From an uncultured Anaerovibrio sp. (GTDB taxonomy: Bacteria; Bacillota; Negativicutes; Selenomonadales; Selenomonadaceae), in contig CAKPVW010000063.1 of NCBI GenBank assembly GCA_934196075.1, positions 1-9,194 of the forward strand: DNA of 9,194 nucleotides, in the 5' to 3' direction. The notes under the pieces were generated by a model. It did no database searches. It saw only the letters and a list, made by a program, of their open reading frames with translations, and was not told the DNA's origin. Shown here piece by piece: positions 1 to 5,729 of the stretch (position 1 is its first letter; each line of letters opens with the position of its first letter). The position numbers and the translations under genes were made by a program.

Positions 1-162
1 TCTGCCATTCCGGTCACTGTGAATTGGCTCAGCGACAAGCGGTATCTCTGCGTAAGGATAAACTATCAGGCAGGGTCATTTAGCCGACAGAGCAAAAGTC
101 GTTATGACCGCAGGCTGTCTCTCGGAAAAATGGGATGTATGGCCCTGCAAATCAGAATCTAT
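1..162. other. Left-edge non-coding segment with a possible RNA fold
   Basis: No recognisable gene lies here. A + frame is open from base 1 to a stop near 177, but it uses rare codons, has no start in the window and resembles no family I know. A 10-bp stem with one G-U pair joins 70-79 (GCAGGGTCAT) to 139-148 (ATGGCCCTGC). Inside it, 84-91 can pair with 118-125 around one mismatch. Bases 74-79 could instead pair with 104-109 (GGTCAT/ATGACC). A short palindrome, TCACTGTGA, lies near 15-23. The stem makes a structured RNA possible on either strand, but I match it to no known class. Confidence 0.25.
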
Positions 163-450
163 TTATGCCTCAAATAAATCCGCCAGCAGCTTCTCTATCC
201 TTTTATCCTTCAGGGAATAACTAATCTCCACTCCCTTGCGAGTACCCTCAATAATCCCCGCCTGCCTTAGCTTGCCCAAATGCTGCGACACCGTAGACTG
301 AGGAGCTTCCAAGCAATTCTGCATATGGGTTACATTACAGCTGCCGTTCCTCCACAAGCCCCTAGCAATACACAATCTAACAGGATGAGCCAAAGCCTTC
401 AACATCTCCGCCAATTCCTGCAATTCCTTTTGATCATTATTTTTTTCCAC
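163..450 (-). CDS. ArsR/SmtB-family winged-helix repressor
   Basis: A 95-residue DNA-binding regulator, the usual length for ArsR-type proteins. The N-terminal helix ends in the family-typical ALAHPVRL, and the recognition helix reads QSTVSQHLGKLRQAGII (about residues 51-67), followed by a short beta wing (RKGVEISYSL). I chose GTG at 450 because AGAGGTG sits six bases before it. The longer frame from GTG 459 would start inside that Shine-Dalgarno. Three cysteines (27, 38 and 46) could sense metals, thiols or sulfide, but the classic ELCVCDL metal box is absent, so the ligand is unknown. A 26-bp palindrome covers its own promoter, suggesting autorepression. It is divergent from the thiamin operon, and a link between the two is only a possibility. 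The family is certain; the ligand is not. Confidence 0.93.
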   Translation of the reverse strand: MEKNNDQKELQELAEMLKALAHPVRLCIARGLWRNGSCNVTHMQNCLEAPQSTVSQHLGKLRQAGIIEGTRKGVEISYSLKDKRIEKLLADLFEA

Positions 451-468
451 AAATATCACCTCTGTATT

Positions 469-494
469 GATATATTACAATATTGCAATATATC
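469..494. promoter_or_regulatory. ArsR operator, 26-bp palindrome
   Basis: An AT-rich inverted repeat matching its own reverse complement at 24 of 26 positions, with half-site core ATATTGCAATAT. It fills the space between the -35 and -10 boxes of the arsR promoter and covers the -10. This is where an autoregulating ArsR dimer would block polymerase. The assignment is inferred from position and symmetry. Confidence 0.72.
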
Positions 495-501
495 TTGTCA
501 A
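472..501 (-). promoter_or_regulatory. arsR promoter
   Basis: On the minus strand a perfect -35 TTGACA (496-501) is followed after 18 bp by TAATAT (472-477). Transcription would begin near 465, giving a leader of about 15 nt before the GTG at 450. The spacer is the palindromic operator. Confidence 0.7.
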
Positions 502-506
502 CCCCT

Positions 507-523
507 CATTATAACCCCTACAT
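507..523. repeat. 17-bp repeat, copy 1 (upstream of arsR)
   Basis: CATTATAACCCCTACAT occurs here and again, identical, at 5211-5227. Both copies sit at or just above the -35 box of a minus-strand gene (arsR here, purB there). Read on the minus strand it contains TATAAT. It could be a shared upstream promoter element or a dispersed intergenic repeat. Confidence 0.6.
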
Positions 524-563
524 TATACAAAGAAAATGCTTTTGCATGTTCCTACAATCCTCC

Positions 564-592
564 TTGACAATCCGCCCCAAAAGCATTACACT
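564..592 (+). promoter_or_regulatory. Promoter of the thiSFGH operon
   Basis: Consensus -35 TTGACA (564-569), a 17-bp spacer and -10 TACACT (587-592) predict a start near 599 and a leader of roughly 115 nt. A 9-bp inverted repeat, AATGCTTTT (535-543) and AAAAGCATT (579-587), flanks the -35 box and could be a protein site. Confidence 0.8.
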
Positions 593-598
593 AATAAA

Positions 599-690
599 CA
601 ACAAACTCATAGAGTTGACCAAGTGATTGAATGAGAGTTCATGAAGGGGTGCACCACCGCGGGTGTACTCTTTTGTGGACTCTTTTTTTA
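599..690 (+). promoter_or_regulatory. Candidate HMP-PP (thiS-motif) riboswitch leader
   Basis: The thiS leader holds a compact fold merged with a terminator. An upstream hairpin can form as CTCAT (606-610) with ATGAG (631-635), or as AACTC (604-608) with GAGTT (612-616). GAGTT recurs at 635-639 as the left arm of the terminator, so the upstream elements compete with it. The known HMP-PP riboswitch class lies upstream of thiS in Firmicutes and is described as a terminator-embedded aptamer, which matches this position and layout. It lacks the hallmarks of the TPP THI-box. I did not check it against the consensus model, so the class is inferred; leader attenuation itself is well supported. Confidence 0.62.
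635..689 (+). terminator. Leader terminator upstream of thiS
   Basis: GAGTTCA (635-641) pairs with TGGACTC (676-682), one pair being G-U. An inner stem joins 647-655 (GGGTGCACC) to 662-670 (GGTGTACTC) around the loop ACCGCG. Seven Ts follow at 683-689. This intrinsic terminator lies before the first gene, the mark of transcription attenuation. The phrase near 644-661 superficially recalls a T-box. Confidence 0.8.
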
Positions 691-715
691 TATAAATTTG
701 TATGGAGGTGCAACA

Positions 716-919
716 ATGATTAACGCCAAAATCAATGGCCAGCCAACGGATTTGATGGAAAACACCACTCTACAACAATATCTGGAAGCCAAAAATTGCA
801 AAATTGACCGAGTGGCCATAGAGCTAAATGGACAGATAGTCCCCAAAAAAGCTTACAGCACACAGGTAATCAATACAGGTGATACGCTGGAAATAGTATC
901 ATTTGTAGGAGGAGGCTGA
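716..919 (+). CDS. thiS: ThiS, sulfur carrier protein for thiazole synthesis
   Basis: A 67-residue ubiquitin-fold sulfur carrier. Its C-terminus FVGGG carries the Gly-Gly tail that ThiF adenylates and that is converted to a thiocarboxylate donating sulfur to ThiG. MINAKINGQPTDL, the middle VAIELNGQIVPK and the late GDTLEIVSFVGG are typical ThiS segments, and the length is normal. An in-frame ATG at 641 would add 25 residues encoded by the terminator hairpin. I reject it in favour of ATG 716, which has GGAGGTG at 704-710 with a 5-base gap. It is first in the thiSFGH operon and follows the leader terminator, so its expression should set that of the operon. The thiF Shine-Dalgarno lies within its last codons. 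Confidence 0.95.
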   Translation: MINAKINGQPTDLMENTTLQQYLEAKNCKIDRVAIELNGQIVPKKAYSTQVINTGDTLEIVSFVGGG

Positions 920-923
920 TACC

Positions 924-1565
924 ATGCCAACACAGGAAGAAATTTACACCGCCCTATGCCAACGTCATGGAAAGGCAGTACAGGACAAACTAAGCAAAGC
1001 CAAAATTGCCATTGCCGGCCTTGGTGGACTAGGCTCCAATATTGCCATTGCTTTAGCCCGCATTGGCGTAGGACATCTCCATCTAGTTGATTTTGACAAG
1101 GTGGATTTAACCAATCTCAACAGACAGCATTATTTTATTCGCCATCTGGGCCAATACAAAACAGATGCCCTCAAAGAGCAAATCTTAGAAATCAACCCAT
1201 ATCTACAGGTAAAAACAGATTGCTTAAAGATTACGGCAGACCAGATTTCATCCCTCTTTCGGGAGGCAGATATTATCTGTGAGGCCTTCGATGTGCCAGA
1301 AAACAAAGCTATGCTGGTTAATATTGTCTTGGAGCAAATGCCAGACAAATGGCTTCTATCCGGCAACGGCATGGCTGGATATGGCGAAAGCAATTTGATA
1401 CAAACCAAAAAAATTCTCCCCAAATTCTATCTCAGCGGAGACAATATCAGTGGCAATGACCAGCAATCCCTTATGGCTCCCCGGGTAGCAATTTGCGCCG
1501 CCCACGAAGCCAATATGGCAGCAGAATTAATTATTAACCATTTAGGAAAAGAGGCAAAACAATGA
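924..1565 (+). CDS. thiF: ThiF, ThiS adenylyltransferase (short type-2 form)
   Basis: A 213-residue E1-like enzyme that uses ATP to adenylate the C-terminal glycine of ThiS. The Rossmann nucleotide-binding loop GLGGLGS is at residues 32-38. The E1-family segment [14 protein letters not shown] at 55-68 carries the acidic residue that closes the ATP site and the asparagine and arginine that contact phosphate. It is shorter than E. coli ThiF and shows no CxxC pairs for a structural zinc, which fits the short thiF family 2 common in Firmicutes. The ATG lies four bases after the thiS stop, with GGAGGAGG overlapping the end of thiS. The stop overlaps the thiG start in ATGA, so the two are translationally coupled. 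Confidence 0.93.
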   Translation: MPTQEEIYTALCQRHGKAVQDKLSKAKIAIAGLGGLGSNIAIALARIGVGHLHLVDFDKVDLTNLNRQHYFIRHLGQYKTDALKEQILEINPYLQVKTDCLKITADQISSLFREADIICEAFDVPENKAMLVNIVLEQMPDKWLLSGNGMAGYGESNLIQTKKILPKFYLSGDNISGNDQQSLMAPRVAICAAHEANMAAELIINHLGKEAKQ

Positions 1566-2320
1566 GTTGGAAATTAGGCAAATACCAATTTAATTCCCGT
1601 TTTATTTTAGGCTCCGGCAAATACTCCCTAAAGCTTATCAAGGCAGCTGTAGAAAATGCCCAAGCAGAAATCATTACCCTGGCCCTGCGGCGAGTTAATG
1701 ACGGAGGCATGGCCAATATTATGGACTATATTCCCCAAGGCATAACCCTTTTGCCCAATACATCCGGCGCTCGCAATGCAGAGGAGGCCATCAGAATTGC
1801 CCGTCTATCCCGGGAGCTTTGTCACAGTGATTTAGTCAAAATTGAAATCATGCGGGACAGCAAATACCTCCTGCCAGACAATCAGGAAACCATCAAAGCT
1901 ACAGAGATTCTAGCCAAGGAAGGCTTTACCGTTCTTCCTTATATGTACCCAGATTTAAATGTAGCCCGCGATTTAGTCAATGCCGGTGCAGCTGCCATTA
2001 TGCCTTTGGGGGCACCTATTGGCACCAACAAGGGACTATGCACCAAGGAATTCATCCAAATTCTCATTGATGAAATTGACCTGCCTATTATTGTGGATGC
2101 TGGCATCGGCCGGCCTTCTCAGGCCTGTGAGGCCATGGAAATGGGTGCAGCCGCCATTATGGCCAATACCGCCATTGCCACCGCAGGAGATGTACCAGCT
2201 ATGGCAGAAGCCTTCAAGCTGGCCATTGAAGCAGGTCATCTGGCTTATGAAGCCAAGCTGGGACGAGTACAGGACAAGGGCAGTGCATCCTCCCCTCTAA
2301 CAGGCTATTTACGAGACTAA
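1562..2320 (+). CDS. thiG: ThiG, thiazole synthase
   Basis: A 252-residue TIM-barrel enzyme that joins 1-deoxy-xylulose 5-phosphate, dehydroglycine and ThiS-thiocarboxylate sulfur into the thiazole phosphate. The Schiff-base lysine is K93 in DLVKIEI. The family segments [11 protein letters not shown] (103-113), PLGAPIG (148-154), the late-barrel [10 protein letters not shown] and [13 protein letters not shown] are all present. The phosphate loop reads GTNKG where most ThiG proteins have GSG plus a variable residue, a mild departure. Length is normal. The start overlaps the thiF stop by four bases. ThiH, which makes its dehydroglycine, is the next gene. Confidence 0.95.
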   Translation: MSWKLGKYQFNSRFILGSGKYSLKLIKAAVENAQAEIITLALRRVNDGGMANIMDYIPQGITLLPNTSGARNAEEAIRIARLSRELCHSDLVKIEIMRDSKYLLPDNQETIKATEILAKEGFTVLPYMYPDLNVARDLVNAGAAAIMPLGAPIGTNKGLCTKEFIQILIDEIDLPIIVDAGIGRPSQACEAMEMGAAAIMANTAIATAGDVPAMAEAFKLAIEAGHLAYEAKLGRVQDKGSASSPLTGYLRD

Positions 2321-2333
2321 GGAGGATATGGAC

Positions 2334-3554
2334 ATGAGCAAGGATGAACATCTTAACGAAAGCATTATCAGCCAGGAAGCCAAGGCATTTCTGGCCAAAG
2401 AAAACCGCAGCAATCACATGGCCTATCTCCCTGATATGGAAGTGCTGGACAGTGACCTTCTGGACAAGGTTCTAGCCGATATGGACAGCTATGACTACAA
2501 TAGCTACACAGCTCAAGATGTACGCAATGCCCTACAGCATAATCACAAAACCCCAGAGGATTTCCGTGCCCTCCTTTCCCCAGCGGCCCTGCCATTTTTG
2601 GAGGAGATAGCCCAGCAGGCCAAGCTAGAAAAAGAAAAGCATTTTGGCAATTCTATTTGTCTCTTTACCCCTATCTATATTGCCAATTACTGTGAAAACT
2701 TCTGCATCTACTGTGGCTTCAACCGATACAATCACATTCGCCGGGCCCAGCTCAACTATGAGGAAATCGACAGGGAAATGGCCGCTATTGCTCAAAGCGG
2801 TCTACAGGAAATCCTGATTCTCACTGGAGAAAGCCGTCATAAATCCACGGTGGAATACATTGGGGAAGCCTGCAAGATTGCCCGCAAATATTTCCGCATT
2901 ATTGGCCTGGAAGTTTATCCCATGAACAGCGATGACTACGCCTACCTCCATCAATGCGGTGCAGATTATGTTACCGTCTTTCAGGAAACCTATCATGCTG
3001 ACAAATACGAAACCCTTCATTTGGCTGGACACAAGCGGATTTTCCCCTATCGTTTTTATGCCCAGGAAAGAGCACTCAAGGGTGGTATGAGAGGTGTGGG
3101 CTTTGCCGCTCTGCTAGGTCTGGACGATTTCCGCAAGGATGCTTTGGCCACAGGTATGCACGCCTATTATCTGCAAAAGAAATACCCGCAGTCAGAAATT
3201 GCCTTTTCCTGTCCTCGCCTGCGCCCTATTATCAACAATGACAAAATCAATCCTATGGACGTACACGAGGCCCAGCTTTTGCAGGTGGTTTGCGCTTATC
3301 GGCTCTTTATGCCCTTTGCCAGCATAACAGTCTCCACCAGAGAATGTGCCAGAGTCCGGGACAATCTTGTCAAAATTACCGCTACCAAGATTTCTGCCGG
3401 TGTAAGTACAGCTATTGGCGAACATTGCACCGAAGCAGAGGACAAGGGAGATGCCCAATTTGAAATCTCTGATACCCGCACAGTAGAAGATGTATACGAA
3501 AGCCTGCTAAATCAGGATTTACAGCCAGTTATGGCAGAATACATATATGTCTAA
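2334..3554 (+). CDS. thiH: ThiH, radical SAM tyrosine lyase (2-iminoacetate synthase)
   Basis: A 406-residue radical SAM enzyme that cleaves tyrosine to dehydroglycine and p-cresol for ThiG. This is the anaerobic alternative to glycine oxidase ThiO. The 4Fe-4S motif CENFCIYC (CX3CX2C) uses C120, C124 and C127. IYIANYC before it, RRAQL after it and the late ISAGVSTAIGEH region are ThiH-like. There is no C-terminal cysteine cluster extension as in the related hydrogenase maturase HydG. I start at ATG 2334, eight bases after GGAGG (2321-2325); ATG 2328 is only two bases away from it. Last gene of the operon, ending in the 3554-3654 palindrome. Confidence 0.94.
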   Translation: MSKDEHLNESIISQEAKAFLAKENRSNHMAYLPDMEVLDSDLLDKVLADMDSYDYNSYTAQDVRNALQHNHKTPEDFRALLSPAALPFLEEIAQQAKLEKEKHFGNSICLFTPIYIANYCENFCIYCGFNRYNHIRRAQLNYEEIDREMAAIAQSGLQEILILTGESRHKSTVEYIGEACKIARKYFRIIGLEVYPMNSDDYAYLHQCGADYVTVFQETYHADKYETLHLAGHKRIFPYRFYAQERALKGGMRGVGFAALLGLDDFRKDALATGMHAYYLQKKYPQSEIAFSCPRLRPIINNDKINPMDVHEAQLLQVVCAYRLFMPFASITVSTRECARVRDNLVKITATKISAGVSTAIGEHCTEAEDKGDAQFEISDTRTVEDVYESLLNQDLQPVMAEYIYV

Positions 3555-3654
3555 AAAAAATCGCTATCCCCTCAAACTTGTGCGTACCCTCATAAGTTAG
3601 ACCAAATAATCCAACTTATGAGGGTGCTTACATGTCAGGGATAGCGATTTTTTT
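3554..3654. terminator. Two-way terminator / nested 101-nt palindrome
   Basis: Outer arms of 17 perfect bp (3554-3570 with 3638-3654) carry an A-run on the left and a T-run on the right, so each strand reads GGGATAGCG followed by Ts. This terminates both thiH and the convergent purB. An inner pair, ACCCTCATAAGTT (3586-3598) with its exact complement at 3613-3625, makes the structure much longer than a normal terminator. Confidence 0.8.
3579..3632. repeat. Inner 54-bp inverted repeat, possible insertion-element remnant
   Basis: Arms of 20 nt (3579-3598 and 3613-3632), mostly complementary, surround a 14-nt loop. The segment starts TGT and ends ACA. TG...CA ends and the phrase AAGTTAGAC recall ends of IS3-family elements, but no target duplication or transposase is visible. 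It may simply be part of the terminator hairpin. Confidence 0.3.
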
Positions 3655-3678
3655 ATTTAAAATTTTTTACCAAAGGAT

Positions 3679-5130
3679 TTACACATTAATCTCAGCAGTC
3701 ATGCCAAGCTCTTCCCTGTGGGCATCCAAAACAGGCTGAACCACGTTCTTAATGAACTTTTCTACCTGAATAGGAGAACGTCCCACATATCTGGAAGGCT
3801 CCATTGTCTTCTGCAGTTCTTCCAAAGTAAGATTAAACTCTGGATCTGCTGCAATAAGCTCTAACAGGTTATTGTCCTTGCCCTGCTGCTTAACATTCTT
3901 GCCTGCTTCCATGGAAAGGGTACGAATCTTCTCATGGAGCTCCTGACGGTTGCCACCGTTCTTCACAGCATCCATCATAATATTCTCAGTAGCCATGAAT
4001 GGAAGCTCAGCCATCAAATGCTTGGTAATAACCTTGTCATAAACTACCAAACCATCTACAACATTCAGGCACAAATCCAAAATACCATCAATAGCCAGGA
4101 AGCCCTCTGGAATGGACAGACGCTTGTTAGCAGAATCATCCAATGTTCTCTCAAACCACTGAGTAGCAGAGGTAATGGCAGGATTCAAAGCATCAATCAT
4201 CACATATCTGGACAGAGAGGCAATACGTTCACTGCGCATTGGATTTCTCTTGTAGGCCATAGCAGAAGAACCAATCTGATTCTTTTCAAATGGCTCCTCC
4301 ACCTCCTTCAAATGCTGCAGGAGACGAATATCATTGGACAATTTGTGGGCGCTGGCAGCTATGCCTGCCAGGATATTAGCAACTCTGGTATCTACCTTTC
4401 TGGAATAGGTCTGACCAGAAACAGCATAACACTCCTTAAAGCCCATTTTGGCGGCAATAGATGGATCAATCTTGTCAATGGTTTCCTGATCCCCATCAAA
4501 GAGCTCCAGGAAGCTGGCCTGTGTGCCGGTAGTACCCTTGGAGCCTAACAGCTTCAGACTGTCCTTAACATACTCCAAATCCTCCAGATCCATAATAAAC
4601 TCCTGCGCCCACAGGGTAGCACGCTTACCTACAGTAGTAGGCTGGGCTGGCTGGAAATGGGTAAAGGCCAAGGTAGGCAAATCCTTGTATTTATCTGCAA
4701 ATTTGGCCAATTCAGCAATTACATTAACCAATTTCTTCTGAACCAGCTCCAATGCCTCACGCATAATGATAATATCGGTATTGTCACCAACATAGCAGGA
4801 AGTAGCGCCAAGATGGATGATGCCTGCTGCTTTTGGGCAGAGCTGACCATAAGCGTAAACATGGCTCATAACATCATGGCGAACCAGCTTCTCTCTAGCC
4901 TTTGCTACATCGTAATTGATTTCATCAACATGAGCCTTCATCTCATCAATCTGTTCCTGAGAAATTACAGGCTTGCCATTCTCAGAAAGACCTAATTCCA
5001 TTTCTGTCTCAGCCAAAGCAATCCACAATTTTCTCCAGGTAGTAAATTTCTTATCCTGAGAAAAAATATACTGCATTTCCTTGCTGGCATAACGCTCTGA
5101 TAAAGGACTGGTATATCTGTCTGTGTTCAT
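3679..5130 (-). CDS. purB: PurB, adenylosuccinate lyase
   Basis: A 483-residue enzyme of the fumarase/aspartase superfamily. It releases fumarate from SAICAR and from adenylosuccinate, two steps of purine synthesis. The signature loop GSSAMAYKRNPMRSE spans about residues 287-301, with catalytic serine S289. THFQPAQPTT near 157-166 holds the general acid histidine H158, and HLGATSCYVGDNTD holds another active-site histidine. At about 480 residues it belongs to the longer clostridial/eukaryote-like group rather than the 430-residue Bacillus type. I chose ATG 5130, six bases after AAGGAAG. A TTG at 5136 would start immediately after that Shine-Dalgarno. It has its own promoter and converges on thiH across a shared terminator. 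Confidence 0.96.
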   Translation of the reverse strand: MNTDRYTSPLSERYASKEMQYIFSQDKKFTTWRKLWIALAETEMELGLSENGKPVISQEQIDEMKAHVDEINYDVAKAREKLVRHDVMSHVYAYGQLCPKAAGIIHLGATSCYVGDNTDIIIMREALELVQKKLVNVIAELAKFADKYKDLPTLAFTHFQPAQPTTVGKRATLWAQEFIMDLEDLEYVKDSLKLLGSKGTTGTQASFLELFDGDQETIDKIDPSIAAKMGFKECYAVSGQTYSRKVDTRVANILAGIAASAHKLSNDIRLLQHLKEVEEPFEKNQIGSSAMAYKRNPMRSERIASLSRYVMIDALNPAITSATQWFERTLDDSANKRLSIPEGFLAIDGILDLCLNVVDGLVVYDKVITKHLMAELPFMATENIMMDAVKNGGNRQELHEKIRTLSMEAGKNVKQQGKDNNLLELIAADPEFNLTLEELQKTMEPSRYVGRSPIQVEKFIKNVVQPVLDAHREELGMTAEINV

Positions 5131-5183
5131 AATCAACTTCCTTTTCTCATCATTTTAGTCAAGGCAAATTACCTTTCAATGAT

Positions 5184-5212
5184 ATTTTATCAAAGAAATA
5201 TGACCTTGTCCA
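5184..5212 (-). promoter_or_regulatory. purB promoter
   Basis: On the minus strand, TGGACA (5207-5212), a 17-bp spacer and TAAAAT (5184-5189) give a fair promoter with a start near 5177 and a leader of about 47 nt. The repeated 17-mer, itself containing TATAAT, abuts its -35 box. Confidence 0.5.
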
Positions 5213-5227
5213 TTATAACCCCTACAT
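5211..5227. repeat. 17-bp repeat, copy 2 (upstream of purB)
   Basis: Identical to 507-523 and in the same orientation relative to the downstream minus-strand gene. CTTGTC adjoins this copy directly; at copy 1 the same six bases are separated from it by seven bases. Confidence 0.6.
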
Positions 5228-5228
5228 A

Positions 5229-5666
5229 TTACTTTTTCTGAGGAAATAGCAGCCTGATAAATTCTTCATAATTATGCTCTACTTCCTTGGCGGTGACAGC
5301 TACCAGACTGTATAAAAGCTCACAGGATATATTGTCTTTTTCGTAGGGAATACATACATCCATAATCACTGACAGATCTGGCGTAAGATAATATTTGAAT
5401 AATTTACTTTTATTATTCAACCTCATAATCAGATTGAATATTTCATGGTAATTGTCATCCGTAACAGCGTGCACTGCAATATTAACCCTGATCATGGCGT
5501 AAATTGTGTCATCAATAATAACCCCCAAAGGAATAGACTGCCCGTGCAGGATTAAAGATGAGCGAAATATTACGCTATCATGTTCATCATGCAGCTCTTC
5601 AAATTTGAAGCTATCCACATTATTTTCTTTTAGATATGTTGCAAATTTTGCTGCTTCGCTATTCAT
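5229..5666 (-). CDS. YbjN-like small protein of unknown function
   Basis: A 145-residue soluble alpha/beta protein with no signal peptide or membrane segment. The pattern of an N-terminal helix (AAKFATYLKENN), a run of short beta strands (SVIFRSSLILHGQ, LGVIIDDTIYAMIRVN), a helix (NYHEIFNLIMRLNN), further strands (FKYYLTPDLSVIMDVCIP) and a C-terminal helix ending VEHNYEEFIRLLF suggests the YbjN / secretion-chaperone-like fold. That call is from pattern only. ATG 5666 follows AAAGGAA by eight bases; a TTG at 5684 would start before that Shine-Dalgarno and is rejected. The terminator of the upstream autotransporter ends 17 bases before this start, leaving no room for a promoter between them. 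Expression probably relies on readthrough or on a transcript that includes the hairpin. Confidence 0.75.
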   Translation of the reverse strand: MNSEAAKFATYLKENNVDSFKFEELHDEHDSVIFRSSLILHGQSIPLGVIIDDTIYAMIRVNIAVHAVTDDNYHEIFNLIMRLNNKSKLFKYYLTPDLSVIMDVCIPYEKDNISCELLYSLVAVTAKEVEHNYEEFIRLLFPQKK

Positions 5667-5682
5667 AAATTCGATTCCTTTC

Positions 5683-5714
5683 AAAAAAAGGGTGCGGAGA
5701 AAACTCCCCGCACC
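5683..5714 (-). terminator. Terminator after the autotransporter gene
   Basis: On the minus strand a GC-rich hairpin (GGTGCGG pairing with CCGCACC, arms 5691-5697 and 5708-5714) is followed by seven Ts (5683-5689). It lies 15 bases past the autotransporter stop and runs up to the ybjN-like ribosome-binding site. Confidence 0.82.
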
Positions 5715-5729
5715 ATATTCACCTTAGTA

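Noticed and set aside
15..23. TCACTGTGA palindrome as a regulator site
   Set aside because: Only nine bases, with no promoter nearby; too short to support an operator call.
1..177. Open + frame from the left edge to a stop near 177
   Set aside because: About 58 codons can be open by chance; codon choice is poor, the product resembles nothing known and it runs into the convergent arsR end.
641..665. T-box-like phrase (GAAGGGGTGCACCACCGCG) in the thiS leader
   Set aside because: The invariant TGGNACC core is not matched and the leader is too short for a T-box stem I; thiS is also not a usual T-box target.
641..715. A 25-residue N-terminal extension of ThiS from an upstream ATG
   Set aside because: It would be translated from inside the leader terminator hairpin, and ATG 716 has a strong, well-spaced ribosome-binding site and gives the family length.
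3934..4548. A 204-codon + strand frame opposite purB
   Set aside because: It is a shadow of purB, which has complete active-site motifs on the other strand.
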